A stretch of DNA of 64,000 nucleotides from JANMGV01 sp037440405 (GTDB taxonomy: Bacteria > Planctomycetota > Planctomycetia > Pirellulales > Pirellulaceae), in NCBI GenBank assembly GCA_037440405.1, contig JBBIUE010000006.1, forward strand, positions 32,394-96,393. The letters are read 5' to 3'. Shown piece by piece: positions 37,533-47,657 of this stretch. The notes under the pieces are model-generated. The model was not told where the DNA came from and searched no databases. It was given only the letters and a program-made list of their open reading frames with translations. The position numbers and the translations under genes are program-made. Position 1 is the first letter of the stretch. Every line of letters starts with the position of its first letter.

Positions 37533-40500
37533 GAGATGGCCTCACCTGATAAAGAGGCCGTTCCGCTAGGAGAAGTCGGCGGTGGCAATGTCGCTGGTCC
37601 GGTGGATGTAGCAGGCCCGCTCGGCGCTGAAACGACTGATTTGGCGGAGCCCTCTTGGGGCGGAATGACCGTGCTTCTCATAGAACCGGAGGTTCTGGCT
37701 GTAAAGCTGCCCGGGTGGCGGGCACGGCGATCGAACAACCACTGCGTCAAGCGGAAAATGAGAACAAGAAGCATCGAAGCTGCGAATGTTTGCCCCACCA
37801 AAATCGCAAGATCGGGAGCAAGCAAGATCAACAGCAAAAGCAGCAACCAAATTCCAAGTAGCGGCCACCAGATTCGTCCCGACATCCAAGTCAACCAAGT
37901 TCCTAGGAAGAGAATCGTTACGGTTGCTACGGGAAGCCATAGAAGGAATCTTGGGGCTATCTGCACTTGTAAATCCGTGGGATGTGCCAAAGCAGAGAAC
38001 AAGTACTGATTTGCTTGCTGTGGCGGCGGTAGTTGCTGCGAGGCCCCGATCCATTCTTCGAGTTCCCTCTGATTCTTGAGGCTGCGTCGCGCCCATCCCC
38101 AACCCTCCCAAGTCCACCGATAGTGAATATCCAAACTGGAACTTGTGCCAATCAGTAATTGGTGCGACGGTACGAGGACTTCCCAGAACTTGGGATAATT
38201 CCCTTGATTTCCATGTACCTTCGGGAATTCTGCCCGAATGACTTCCCACGCAACCCCTTCGCGAGGCAGCATGGTCCAAACTTCAAGAACATTCCATTCT
38301 GTTGCGGAAACTTCGCCTGGAAGATCCACTTCGAGGCGCAGCCCTGAAGTCGAGGAGACGGATCGAGCATCAATCACATTACCATTGAGAAGGATTCCAC
38401 CCCGTTGCAAGTTCCAGGCGGGAGGGAGTTCCAACTGGACCCGGTCGAGTTCCGTACGAAAGCGAACGGCCCACCTCAGACGCTGCGAACCTGTGTTGCA
38501 AAGGGTCTGTAGCCATCCACGGTCAATCAAGACATCATCGACTGGCAAGCGATTCCATATCCGTGTCAAACATCGAACCTCGTATTGATTGTTCGATAAG
38601 CTCAGGGGAACGGACTGGCCAGATCTCCGGTCAGCTGTCGAAGAACTGTCAGGTGGAAGTTCACATTGGATCATGGGATCAGCCGACAAGACGGCCTCAT
38701 TCCGAAGGCGAAGCGCATTGTTTGGCAACGATAGCCAAGCCAATGGAACGATCGTCGTCTTCAATTCGTGCGTGCTCCATTCTGGAGGCCGAAATGTCGC
38801 TTCACATTCGAGCGTTACCGATCCAAACAGATCACCACTCGCGATTTCGATCATCGCCCAACGAGCGAGATCGACGCCATCAGGTAGGATGGATACCACC
38901 GAGCTGTCGGGAATCTCCGTCCAAGCCACGGGCTTATCGTTGACGGAGATTTCCAAGGTCGCTTCATTTGATTTGCCACGACTGCGAACCAGCCGACGAT
39001 CCAGAAGGATTGGCAAGCGTCGTAGCGGCTCGTTTTCGATGTCCAAATTCCACGTCTGCAGGATTCGCCATTCCGTTTCACCTAAGTGAATTTTGCTCTT
39101 CCGCGAAACCGACACTTGCTGAGGAATTCGGGTTAGTCTTCCTTGCCAAATGGACTCCTCGCCCCCAGTTGTTCGATAGACGAGATTGCGAGCGTTCAGT
39201 GGAGGCGAGAAGGCTTCTGGAAGAGCTGCGGGAATCTGTTGCTCGACGACGAGATTCGTCAGCTCAATATCGTCGGTCGCGACTCGCGTATTGCTGGGCA
39301 GCGACAAAACAAAATAACCGGAGGCGACTTCGAACGAGCGGTCCTCGCTCGACCGTGTTTTTTCGAACAGGGGAAGTTTCAACTGCAGCGTCTGATCGGT
39401 TGTTCGATCCCAAATTCGATGTGCCTGTATCCGAACCACTCGTCGCGTGGTTAAAGACGAATCGGTCGTCGGCGTGGAAGCAAACGCCGCCGTCATCTGG
39501 GCTGCCGATGGAATCCAATGATTCTCTGCGTCGCGTTCAACCAAGATTGGCGTTCCGGTTGCCGGATATGGCTCGAAGCGATCGAGTTCCCATTGCTCCC
39601 ATCGCCATTGGAACCCCGACAAGTCACTTCCTTCCGAGATTAGCTCAATCAATCCGGTCAGCTCGATGCGGTTATCGACGACGATCACCCAATAGCTAGG
39701 CCGCAATATCAGCTTAGGACCTTCCCGGCGAACTTGAATGTCCAGCCGTATCGGTTGTCGCGCGAATCGAAATACATACTGGGAGCGCAGTGGATCGACA
39801 AGCGAACGACTTTGACGAAAATTCGATACGCCTGCGGTCGTCGCATCTGGAATCAACCGCACCTGAGTCGGACAATCGATCTCCAACTGCGTTTCGTGGC
39901 GAGCAACATTTTCCACTTCCAGACCCTGGAACGGAAGAATCGTCTCGGATTCGGGTAACGCTGGAAACTCCCACTCGATCGTGAATTCGATGGTTCGAAG
40001 CATCGAGTTGCGATCGATGCGAACAGCGATACGAGTCTCCTCGTCCGTTGCGTCGGAACGCAATGGTTGACTTGATACCGCCTCGATCGAAAAGTCACCG
40101 TTATCGATGCGCGATGTATTGGGGAGCCAACGAAAGCGGGCGGGTAAACGAACTACTAACTCTCGCTCCTGAGCGGTACCAAAGAACTGCACCTTGAAGT
40201 TTGTTGAACCTTTCCAGTATCGTGACTGTTCGATAATCGCGAATCGGTGAATGCTGTCCACCTCGATCGACCCAGCCTCCTCACGTGTCGAGGATGTCTT
40301 CCAGGAAAGCTGCACGACTCCTCCCTTGCCCCGAATGTCGCTGATCGTGTTGCCATCCTTCTCTTGGGTCTCGATGACTTCGGCCCCGCTTCCGGTTAGT
40401 TGGACTTCGTGACCGACTCCAGGGATATTCAACTGAATTTGTGCGGGCGCCGGCGGGAGGTCCAGGCGCAAGTTGGAACGGGACGGAAGCGTGCCCATCC

Positions 40501-41059
40501 GAATCACTCCCCGCAAGGTAACGCTACTGACACGCGTCTCATCCGAGACGACCCACCAAACGTACTTACCGTCGTTTCCGAGCTTGATGAAACTTGTTTG
40601 CCCGCCCTTGATTTCTGGAGGGGCGGTTAGACTGAAGTTGGCTAGCTCCAGCGGAATAGGAACGGCGCTATTGGAATTCTCGGCGATCGTAACATTCGCT
40701 TGAAGTTCGACTTCTGCGTATCCTTGGCGTACCTGTACGGTTAGCCTCATCCCTTCCATCGTGTACGCAGGTAAAACATTTGCCTCTCGAATCGTTCGAT
40801 CCCGCAGATACTGAGCAAAGTCCTCGTAGCGTTGCTTGGGAACGAAGATCAACTCGCCTTCGGCATTTCGCAAATAAATCGCGTCGGGCTGAAGTGCCTT
40901 GCCTCCGAGCACGTCCGGAGTTTTTTCTGGCAGAAGTTGACCTAAACTTCCTGGAGTTTCTTGACCGATCGACCATGGAATCGGGACAGCCCAAAGAAAA
41001 CACGCCATGACGCAAATATGCGCCTGGCGGCTGAGTAACGGCTGTTTCCACCAATTCAT
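37529..41059 (-). CDS. Giant membrane protein, single ~1150-aa module
   Basis: 1176 aa from Met 41059, no family recognised. It starts with an export signal (MNWWKQPLLSRQAHICVMAC...IGQ), followed by the opening LIFVPKQRYEDFAQYL and a long, mostly beta-strand ectodomain with no Cys pairs or catalytic motif noticed. At about residues 1020-1100 it has three or four closely spaced hydrophobic helices (TILFLGTWLTWM..., LLGIWLLLLLLILLA..., MLLVLIFRLTQWLF), then a 60-residue Pro/Ser/Thr-rich tail. A TTG at 41125 would extend it by 22 residues. The TGA overlaps the ATG of the two-module giant, so the two are probably co-translated. The landmarks match both modules of that protein. Confidence 0.85.
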   Translation of the reverse strand: MNWWKQPLLSRQAHICVMACFLWAVPIPWSIGQETPGSLGQLLPEKTPDVLGGKALQPDAIYLRNAEGELIFVPKQRYEDFAQYLRDRTIREANVLPAYTMEGMRLTVQVRQGYAEVELQANVTIAENSNSAVPIPLELANFSLTAPPEIKGGQTSFIKLGNDGKYVWWVVSDETRVSSVTLRGVIRMGTLPSRSNLRLDLPPAPAQIQLNIPGVGHEVQLTGSGAEVIETQEKDGNTISDIRGKGGVVQLSWKTSSTREEAGSIEVDSIHRFAIIEQSRYWKGSTNFKVQFFGTAQERELVVRLPARFRWLPNTSRIDNGDFSIEAVSSQPLRSDATDEETRIAVRIDRNSMLRTIEFTIEWEFPALPESETILPFQGLEVENVARHETQLEIDCPTQVRLIPDATTAGVSNFRQSRSLVDPLRSQYVFRFARQPIRLDIQVRREGPKLILRPSYWVIVVDNRIELTGLIELISEGSDLSGFQWRWEQWELDRFEPYPATGTPILVERDAENHWIPSAAQMTAAFASTPTTDSSLTTRRVVRIQAHRIWDRTTDQTLQLKLPLFEKTRSSEDRSFEVASGYFVLSLPSNTRVATDDIELTNLVVEQQIPAALPEAFSPPLNARNLVYRTTGGEESIWQGRLTRIPQQVSVSRKSKIHLGETEWRILQTWNLDIENEPLRRLPILLDRRLVRSRGKSNEATLEISVNDKPVAWTEIPDSSVVSILPDGVDLARWAMIEIASGDLFGSVTLECEATFRPPEWSTHELKTTIVPLAWLSLPNNALRLRNEAVLSADPMIQCELPPDSSSTADRRSGQSVPLSLSNNQYEVRCLTRIWNRLPVDDVLIDRGWLQTLCNTGSQRLRWAVRFRTELDRVQLELPPAWNLQRGGILLNGNVIDARSVSSTSGLRLEVDLPGEVSATEWNVLEVWTMLPREGVAWEVIRAEFPKVHGNQGNYPKFWEVLVPSHQLLIGTSSSLDIHYRWTWEGWGWARRSLKNQRELEEWIGASQQLPPPQQANQYLFSALAHPTDLQVQIAPRFLLWLPVATVTILFLGTWLTWMSGRIWWPLLGIWLLLLLLILLAPDLAILVGQTFAASMLLVLIFRLTQWLFDRRARHPGSFTARTSGSMRSTVIPPQEGSAKSVVSAPSGPATSTGPATLPPPTSPSGTASLSGEAIS

Positions 41060-41485
41060 TGAACAAATCTGCTGAGAGGAGACTGGTCGGACCCACGTCT
41101 GCGAAGAGAATTGGGATTTCCACAATTATCCTCTAGTTTACGCAAACGGCACAGTCTTTGGTACAAGTCCCATGCTAATCTCCCCCTGCGGTATGGTCTT
41201 TTGATTTGGAATCAGCGACAAAGGCCGCACATTCAAGAAAACCGGATAACCAAGCCCAGAAATATCAGCGCATGATTCGAAGACCGATTGAGCAGAATGT
41301 TTCCTGGTTGAACTCTCGGCCAAGGTGTACTTAGCGAATCGTACCATGAGACTGTTACCGATCGAACCATGCGACTGTTACCGAGCGCGATGGAGGGGCC
41401 AATCCATCGTGAGCTCCACAGACATATATGTTGGCGAGTCGATGTGAACGAACTGCAGTAAACACTTGATATCAGGCGGATAACT
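41060..41485. other. Divergent intergenic region
   Basis: 426 bp between the giant-protein operon (-) and uppP (+). Short frames here lack ribosome-binding sites and I do not regard them as genes. A 23-bp-spaced direct repeat (41343-41384) is the one clear element. Promoters for both directions should lie here. Confidence 0.65.
41343..41384. repeat. Direct repeat, two 19-bp units 23 bp apart
   Basis: accatgagactgttaccga at 41343-41361 and accatgcgactgttaccga at 41366-41384 differ at one base. The 23-bp periodicity, about two helical turns, fits tandem binding of a regulator on one face of the DNA, though a duplication without function is equally possible. Confidence 0.85.
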
Positions 41486-42316
41486 ATGAGCGACTTTGTC
41501 AAAAGCATCATCCTTGGTATCGTCGAGGGATTGACGGAGTTTCTTCCAGTCAGCTCGACCGCGCACCTTCGAATTGCTCAAGATGCCTTGGGAATCTCCT
41601 TGGAGGACCCATTCTGGAAGATGTTCGCGATCGTTATTCAGCTTGGCGCCATCTTGGCGGTGGTCACATCGTTCTGGAAGAGGATCGTGGAATTCGCCAA
41701 GACCTTTCCCAAGAATCCATCGAACCGCTGGTGGAATCATCCTTTATCGTTCATCGCAATCAGCTTTGTGGTCACTGCCATCCCTTGCTTCTTGATCGAC
41801 AAATGGATCGACGACATTCTCGAAAGCTTGGTGTTTATCGCATGCGCACTGCTCGTCGGTGGGGTTTTGATGTGGTGGATCGACGCTGTGTTCGCAAAAC
41901 GAGCCCGAACCGAATCCATTGAGGCCATGTCGCTCAAACAAGCCATCATCATTGGTGCGGCACAGATACTCTCTGCGGCATTTCCGGGCACCAGTCGATC
42001 CATGGCAACGATTGCAGCGGGACAATTGGTTGGCCTCAATCGATCGACGGCTTTGGAATTCAGTTTCTTGCTTTCCGTTCCGGTCATGGCTGCCGCAACC
42101 GGATTCAAATTTCTTCAGTTCTTGATCAAGAACGGCCAATCTCTTTCGGACATTCCCTGGGGGACGCTTGCCGTCGGGTTTATCGTCAGCTATCTCGTCG
42201 CGTGGGGTGTCATCGTCGTCTTTCTACAATGGGTTCGCAAACACGGATTCGCCCCCTTCGCATTCTACCGCATCGCCCTCGGACTTTTTTTGTTGGTCTA
42301 CTTATTCACACGATAG
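41486..42316 (+). CDS. uppP: Undecaprenyl-diphosphate phosphatase
   Basis: 276 aa, polytopic (about eight helices). It removes one phosphate from undecaprenyl diphosphate at the periplasmic side of the membrane, recycling the lipid carrier for peptidoglycan and O-antigen synthesis. Both family signatures are intact: the ExxxE region with Glu14, Glu18, Ser24 and His27 in VEGLTEFLPVSSTAH, and the arginine loop PGTSRSMATIAAGQL. AGGCGG lies close upstream of the ATG. It is divergent from the giant-protein operon and convergent with nadA. BacA is the older name. Confidence 0.96.
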   Translation: MSDFVKSIILGIVEGLTEFLPVSSTAHLRIAQDALGISLEDPFWKMFAIVIQLGAILAVVTSFWKRIVEFAKTFPKNPSNRWWNHPLSFIAISFVVTAIPCFLIDKWIDDILESLVFIACALLVGGVLMWWIDAVFAKRARTESIEAMSLKQAIIIGAAQILSAAFPGTSRSMATIAAGQLVGLNRSTALEFSFLLSVPVMAAATGFKFLQFLIKNGQSLSDIPWGTLAVGFIVSYLVAWGVIVVFLQWVRKHGFAPFAFYRIALGLFLLVYLFTR

Positions 42317-42573
42317 ACTTCAGATCGATCGTCCGTTCATCAGCAAACCGGCTGAACTCATCACTCTTCGTCGGCAGCAAAACGACATCGCGTGATGGAT
42401 CCCATATTGTTGTTGCGCTTGTGATGCAAGTCATTGCTGATTCCGTGCGTAGTGCGGCCGCTTGTGGGTTGCCAAGTGATCTCCGAAGCGGGTTTCCTAT
42501 TGCCTGGGGTCACCTAACCAATGGAAAGGCCGATTTCGCGCAATCTAGTTGATCCGGCCTTGGGAAGGTACGC

Positions 42574-43713
42574 TTATCGCACTGCGAGCATGCGCTCCAA
42601 GGCAGTGATCGACCAGGTTGCAGTATCGGCATCGACTTCGATGACATTGACAAGGCTACCAGCGACGAGGTTTTCCAAGCTCCAGCAGAGGTGAGCCAAG
42701 TCGATTCGGTACATCGTTGCGCACATGCACACAACCGGCGAGAGGAAATGAATATCTTGTTCGGGATGCTCCTGCTTGAGCCGATTGACTAAATGCAATT
42801 CCGTACCAATCGCCCACCTCGTTCCCGGTGGTGCCTTGCGCACTGTTTCGATGATCTTGCTGGTTGATCCCGATATGTCCGCAATGTCGTTGACTTCCTG
42901 CATGCATTCCGGATGAACTAAAATCTTGATGTCTGGATATTTCTGTCGGAACTGCTGAACATGAACCGCGCGGAACATCTGGTGAACACTGCAATGCCCT
43001 TGCCAGAGAACGACCCGGCTGCGCTCAATCGCTTCTTCGCTGTTTCCGCCCAGAACATCGGCGAACGGATTCCAAACCGGCATTTCATCGTTGGTGATTC
43101 CCATTTTCAGCGCGGTGTTTCTGCCGAGATGCTGATCGGGAAAGAAAAAGACCCGCTTGGTCTGAGCAAAGGACCATTCGAGCACAGCTTTGGCATTGCT
43201 GCTTGTACAAACGATTCCGCCATGGCGACCGCAAAACGCTTTCAGACTGGCCGCCGAGTTGATGTAAGTCACGGGAGTCATGTCGGCAGTGTCAATAACT
43301 GTCCCCAAATCGTCCCAAGCCGATTCGACTTGCTGAATAGCAGCCATATCGGCCATGCTGCAGCCGGCCGCCATGTCGGGGAGAATGACCGTCACCCGCT
43401 CGCTGTTTCTCGATTCGAGCTTCTCTGGGCGATTGGCCAATATATCGGCCGTTTCAGCCATGAAGTGAACGCCGCAAAAAACGATGAATCGGCATTCGCT
43501 GCTGTCGGCTGCTAAACGGCTGAGCTGGTAACTGTCCCCCGTCAAATCTGCATGTTGGATCACTTCATCTTGCTGGTAATGATGACCGAGAATCAACAAC
43601 TGCTTTCCAAGCTGTCTCTTACACTTGGCGATCCGAGCATTCAATTCGTCGTTCGACAATTCTCGGTAGGGGGCGAATGGAAAGGTGAAATCGTGGGTTG
43701 CTGTCGATGCCAT
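42574..43713 (-). CDS. nadA: Quinolinate synthase A
   Basis: 379 aa. NadA condenses iminoaspartate with dihydroxyacetone phosphate to quinolinate in de novo NAD synthesis and needs a [4Fe-4S] cluster. Recognised parts are ILGHHYQQDEVIQHADLTGD, the Cys-containing IVFCGVHFMAETADIL, VHPECMQEV, and the C-terminal SPVVCMCATMYRIDL. The length fits the longer NadA type. AAGGTAAT precedes the ATG. No nadB or nadC gene is adjacent, so the pathway is split. About 257 nt separate it from the convergent uppP gene, with no obvious terminator. Confidence 0.96.
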   Translation of the reverse strand: MASTATHDFTFPFAPYRELSNDELNARIAKCKRQLGKQLLILGHHYQQDEVIQHADLTGDSYQLSRLAADSSECRFIVFCGVHFMAETADILANRPEKLESRNSERVTVILPDMAAGCSMADMAAIQQVESAWDDLGTVIDTADMTPVTYINSAASLKAFCGRHGGIVCTSSNAKAVLEWSFAQTKRVFFFPDQHLGRNTALKMGITNDEMPVWNPFADVLGGNSEEAIERSRVVLWQGHCSVHQMFRAVHVQQFRQKYPDIKILVHPECMQEVNDIADISGSTSKIIETVRKAPPGTRWAIGTELHLVNRLKQEHPEQDIHFLSPVVCMCATMYRIDLAHLCWSLENLVAGSLVNVIEVDADTATWSITALERMLAVR

Positions 43714-43916
43714 GGGGTTCGATTACCTTACGTGTAGCTTACTTCTCCGGTCAGCTTCTATTGTATCGATTCAGGAAGATAACCGGAACGGAGACTTGTG
43801 GCATCAAGGAAGAACAGCTTTGGATGCATCTCCGATTCGACTCGGTCAGAGGGTAAGCCTTCGCATTCAGCGTCGGCGCGGGAATACTAGTTCTGCAAAT
43901 GATTCCCCAAACACGA

Positions 43917-46900
43917 TCATTCGAGGCCATGGATTCCTGCAGGAGGGATCAGCATTCCGCCGACGGCTCCCAATCGGCGACGGCTGAGGAAGCGAGGCTC
44001 GACGTTAAAGGTGAATGCAATATTGTCTCGACCGCTATCGACGGAGGCTCCAACTTGAAGAAGGAACGACTCGCCAATTCGCGTCATGGCGATATTCTGA
44101 CCGATGTTTCCAACGTTTCCAAGATCGACCGCCGTACCACCGGAGACAATCCACTTTTCGCTGAGCCGGTAGTTTATGTTGCTGTGAAGCACGAAGCTAC
44201 TGATCGGGCCTTCTAATGACGTGAAGCCTGTGTACCATTCGCCCTCACCAGGTCGGCTGAACAACGTTCCCACGGTGATCGCCTTGAGCCCCTGACTGAA
44301 CACATCGGCATAACCATCGCTCAACAACGTGACGCGATCGCCGATGTGATAACGGAAATCGTAGTTGAAGGCCCCGACATCCTCTCCGAAATTGTCTCGA
44401 TCGGGCTTAGGAAAGAAGATGAAGCCGGCATCGAATTCAACGAGGTCCGTAATGCGATCTCGTTCGCGGCGTCCCCGCTTCGTCTGCCAGCGTTGATTGA
44501 TACCGATACGCCACTGCATTTGATCCTCGACGACTTCGGCGCTGGACGCGGTCACGTACCGCTGCAGCCCTTGCCGAATCGCATAAGCCCGCGAGTCGAA
44601 CTGATCGGGAAGCGAACCAGCGAAGGTGTTGAAGATCATTCGTCGCCGAAAATGTTCTTGCGAATTATCATCGAGAGGGTCGTAGAGTGGCAATCGATCG
44701 AGATTCTGATTGGTATCCGCATAGAAGAATTCGCTCTTGAGAGTCACTTTGTGCGCGAGTCCCCGAATGTCGAGAAGGCGGCTCTCGACGTTCGGATAGA
44801 CTGCCCACATGGGAATCGACGACCGCACTCCAGCTTGTCCGGTAAGCCGGGTGAGCGAATTACCCGTCAGGTCTTCTCCCCAGTGTGCGGCTTCGCCACT
44901 GAGAAACGGCACAATGCGAGCCACGCCAAGACTGAACGGCATACTGAGTTCTTGCCGCGTCGCTACGCGCACGCCTTCCGTGTCTGCTTCCCAAGGAAGA
45001 GGCGTGAACGTCGCCGCATCTTGAGCATCGAGTGGAGTGGAAGCCGGACGCTGGTGAGCATAACCGACATGCGAATGGGCGTGCCAAGTGAATCGATCGA
45101 ATAGTGACTGCCCAAGCCAATAGTGATCGATGCGAGGAAGCCACTCGGTTTCGAGAAAAAACTTATTGATGCGCGCCTGCCCCCAAATATCCAACAAGCG
45201 ATTGTCGTTGTAACGTCGCAATCGCAATCCGGTCGTGTAGTCTTTCTCTTGATCCCACTCCCGCTCAAAATACTGTTCCAAGAAGTTGCGATCGCTGATC
45301 CATCCGACCTCGCCGACCATTTCCCAATCTTTGGAAAGATACTGCCGATGGCGGTAGAGAAATCGACCACGCCAATCCTTTTCGGGTACCAATCCGTTGC
45401 GATCGCGACCGAGGACATCGCGACCTCGATCTTTGATCCCCCAAAAGTCCAAGTAACCAGCGGCTGGGCTGGCAAACAGCAGTCCTGGCACATCGTAAAT
45501 GTAGTTCGTTCCAACCGCCGGACCACGATTGCTTAGATAGTCTGTGGATAAGGTCCAAGAGGTTCCATTGGGGCCATCGATGCCAAGCAACTGATACAGG
45601 TCCCAATCGAGCATGACCTGCGTTCCGAAGATGCCATCATTCTTGATCTTGAAACCGTTGATGTAGAAGTTCGGCTCTTCAATGTTGGTCGACAGGACTG
45701 GCCAGTACAAAACTGGAAGCCCACCTAGATAGACAAAATTATTTCGGGCGGTCGCTTCCATGTCGGTTCCACCCGGTCGAGCGACCGTCGTTGGCTGGTC
45801 GCTGAACGGATCAGAGAAGGACATGCGTTCGTCGGCGACTTCGATGCGGCTCGCCTGAAGCCAGTAGCGTGGAACGCCTAATCGGCTACTTGTCAGCGCT
45901 GCGTCGCGAGCGACGAAGTTGGATCGAGAGCGCTGTTCGATGACATCGGCTTTCAGTCGCAACAGCCCTTCAAATTGCGGTGTCGGCGTCAGCACTTCAG
46001 CAGACAGAACCATACCGTACTCCCGCTGAACGTTGTAATACATCCGATCAGCGTAGATGACCCGCTGCCCCTGTTGAAAGACGATATTGCCTTCCAAATA
46101 GAGTTCCATGGGCTGATCGCCAATGGAGCCACCCAAGACCTGGCTGAAGTCTTGAGTCCAGATGACGGCCCGGTCGGCTTCGAGGATTACTGTTCCAACG
46201 TCCATGATCGATCCATCTTGCATGCGTGCGCGGACGCCGCCAATGCGAATGCGGAAGCCTCGCGTCAGTATCGCTATCGAATCATTTTGTTCCGGTCGCT
46301 GAATAACCTGAAGTTGCACCTCTTGGCTCGTGCGTCCGGTCATCGTAAACGATCGTGCGCCCAAGGGCGGTTCGTTTCCGATGGAAGGCTGATTGGATGT
46401 AATCGACTCGCCAGCATGCACAGAAGTTGCCTGCCCGGGCGACATTTGACTTGACAGTGGCTGTGGCAACGGCAGGACTTCTTGTTGGCGGAATGCGCCG
46501 TCGATATCGATGCCTTGCTGAGGAAGCTGGAAGGTACCACCGGAACGAGCTTCGGTCGGCGGGAGACCCTGTTGGCTACTGGTAGGATTAGGTGTAGTAG
46601 GGTACTGAGTGGAAGTTCCGACTTCGAATTGCGCCTGCCGCACGTCGGATGGTTTCGATCTGTCAAGGAGCTCCGGCGAATGGAACTCCTCCCAGCGAAG
46701 CGGCTGTTCCTTGACGTCTGTCACCCAACGAATCGTCTGAACATCGATCGGGAAGTAACTGTGAAGTCTACCCATCCAGTGGCGATCTTGAAACTGTTGA
46801 TTGTCGCTCCAGCGAATACGGACGTTTCCCTCCATGTAGACGATGCATTTGATGGGACGATCGCTTTCGACAAAGGAGTCATCGACCCAAATGACGGCTT

Positions 46901-47180
46901 CTTCACTCTCGGCGGTCCAGCTTCCTTGAGTCAGTCGGCAATGCCCCTTCAAGCTGTAAACACGATAGCTGCCCTGAGTATTCAAGCCGGCTTCATCGGA
47001 GCGCACACGAATGGTCCCAGTAGGATCAGGAACCGGAATGTCAACTTCTCCTCCGCGCAGCACCAAACCGCAGCTCGCGACGATGAGAAGAATCATCGCT
47101 GCTAGGCGAAGGCCACGATGCGTAAATGCAGAATGCCGGATCGCGCTCATCGCGATTCGTTCAAGCATGTTGATGGACAT
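43917..47180 (-). CDS. LptD-like outer-membrane LPS-assembly protein
   Basis: About 1087 aa. The N-terminal export segment (LAAMILLIVASCGLVL) is followed by OstA/LptA-like beta-jellyroll stretches ('VIWVDDSFVESDRPIKCIVY', 'VILEADRAVIW', 'LYLEGNIVFQQGQRVIYADR'), separated by a 110-residue Pro/Gln/Ser-rich insert. The C-terminal two thirds has the LptD barrel signatures 'NNFVYLGGLPVLYWPVLS', 'FKIKNDGIFGTQVMLDWDLY' and many alternating strands. LptD inserts lipopolysaccharide into the outer leaflet. The usual LptD cysteine pairs are not evident. The frame is open to 47438; Met 47180, 47168 and 47150 are candidate starts. Confidence 0.85.
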   Translation of the reverse strand: MSINMLERIAMSAIRHSAFTHRGLRLAAMILLIVASCGLVLRGGEVDIPVPDPTGTIRVRSDEAGLNTQGSYRVYSLKGHCRLTQGSWTAESEEAVIWVDDSFVESDRPIKCIVYMEGNVRIRWSDNQQFQDRHWMGRLHSYFPIDVQTIRWVTDVKEQPLRWEEFHSPELLDRSKPSDVRQAQFEVGTSTQYPTTPNPTSSQQGLPPTEARSGGTFQLPQQGIDIDGAFRQQEVLPLPQPLSSQMSPGQATSVHAGESITSNQPSIGNEPPLGARSFTMTGRTSQEVQLQVIQRPEQNDSIAILTRGFRIRIGGVRARMQDGSIMDVGTVILEADRAVIWTQDFSQVLGGSIGDQPMELYLEGNIVFQQGQRVIYADRMYYNVQREYGMVLSAEVLTPTPQFEGLLRLKADVIEQRSRSNFVARDAALTSSRLGVPRYWLQASRIEVADERMSFSDPFSDQPTTVARPGGTDMEATARNNFVYLGGLPVLYWPVLSTNIEEPNFYINGFKIKNDGIFGTQVMLDWDLYQLLGIDGPNGTSWTLSTDYLSNRGPAVGTNYIYDVPGLLFASPAAGYLDFWGIKDRGRDVLGRDRNGLVPEKDWRGRFLYRHRQYLSKDWEMVGEVGWISDRNFLEQYFEREWDQEKDYTTGLRLRRYNDNRLLDIWGQARINKFFLETEWLPRIDHYWLGQSLFDRFTWHAHSHVGYAHQRPASTPLDAQDAATFTPLPWEADTEGVRVATRQELSMPFSLGVARIVPFLSGEAAHWGEDLTGNSLTRLTGQAGVRSSIPMWAVYPNVESRLLDIRGLAHKVTLKSEFFYADTNQNLDRLPLYDPLDDNSQEHFRRRMIFNTFAGSLPDQFDSRAYAIRQGLQRYVTASSAEVVEDQMQWRIGINQRWQTKRGRRERDRITDLVEFDAGFIFFPKPDRDNFGEDVGAFNYDFRYHIGDRVTLLSDGYADVFSQGLKAITVGTLFSRPGEGEWYTGFTSLEGPISSFVLHSNINYRLSEKWIVSGGTAVDLGNVGNIGQNIAMTRIGESFLLQVGASVDSGRDNIAFTFNVEPRFLSRRRLGAVGGMLIPPAGIHGLE

Positions 47181-47657
47181 CCGGAAGTCGAAATAATCCT
47201 GCCAAACGGGCGGGGGGAGTATAGGAATCCCGCGATTCCCACTCAAGGCGAATGACGGTTGGTCTCGCAAAAACCAAGGATTTGTAGTTTGCTTTCTCTC
47301 GAACGCGAACTGCTCGTAGAGAAGCAACGGGTGCCTATCAGGACATGGCGATGACCATGCGCTGGTGGTTCGATCTAGAGACGGAAGCAAGCCGCATTCA
47401 TCGCAAGGTGATCGGCGAATGGTCCGATCGCAATCCAAGACCTACGCGCAAACGCGTGGCTCTCCAAGTACGGCCCCGCTCTCCATCTGAGCTGCAATAC
47501 TTTCAAACGCCGCTCGTCCAGGCGGAACTCGAGTATGGTCGTCAGAGGCCTTGGAACCATAAAGACCCATCGATTCCAACAGATGCTGCCGCTTCCTTGG
47601 AACACCTGCCAAGCCAGCAACTGGATGGATGAAGTTCCAAGATATTCTCGTGCTCAA
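47181..47657. other. Intergenic region upstream of the LptD-like gene
   Basis: 477 bp between the protease-like gene end and the LptD-like start. Overlapping short frames on both strands have neither ribosome-binding sites nor recognisable composition. I see no hairpin or repeat. It probably holds the promoter and leader of the LptD-like gene. Confidence 0.55.

Noticed and set aside
41138..41511. Two short frames on - upstream of the giant operon
   Set aside because: No RBS, mutually overlapping, and contain the 19-bp direct repeats.
47345..47632. 95-aa frame on + between the LptD-like and protease-like genes
   Set aside because: No ribosome-binding site and no recognisable composition; a competing frame exists on the other strand.
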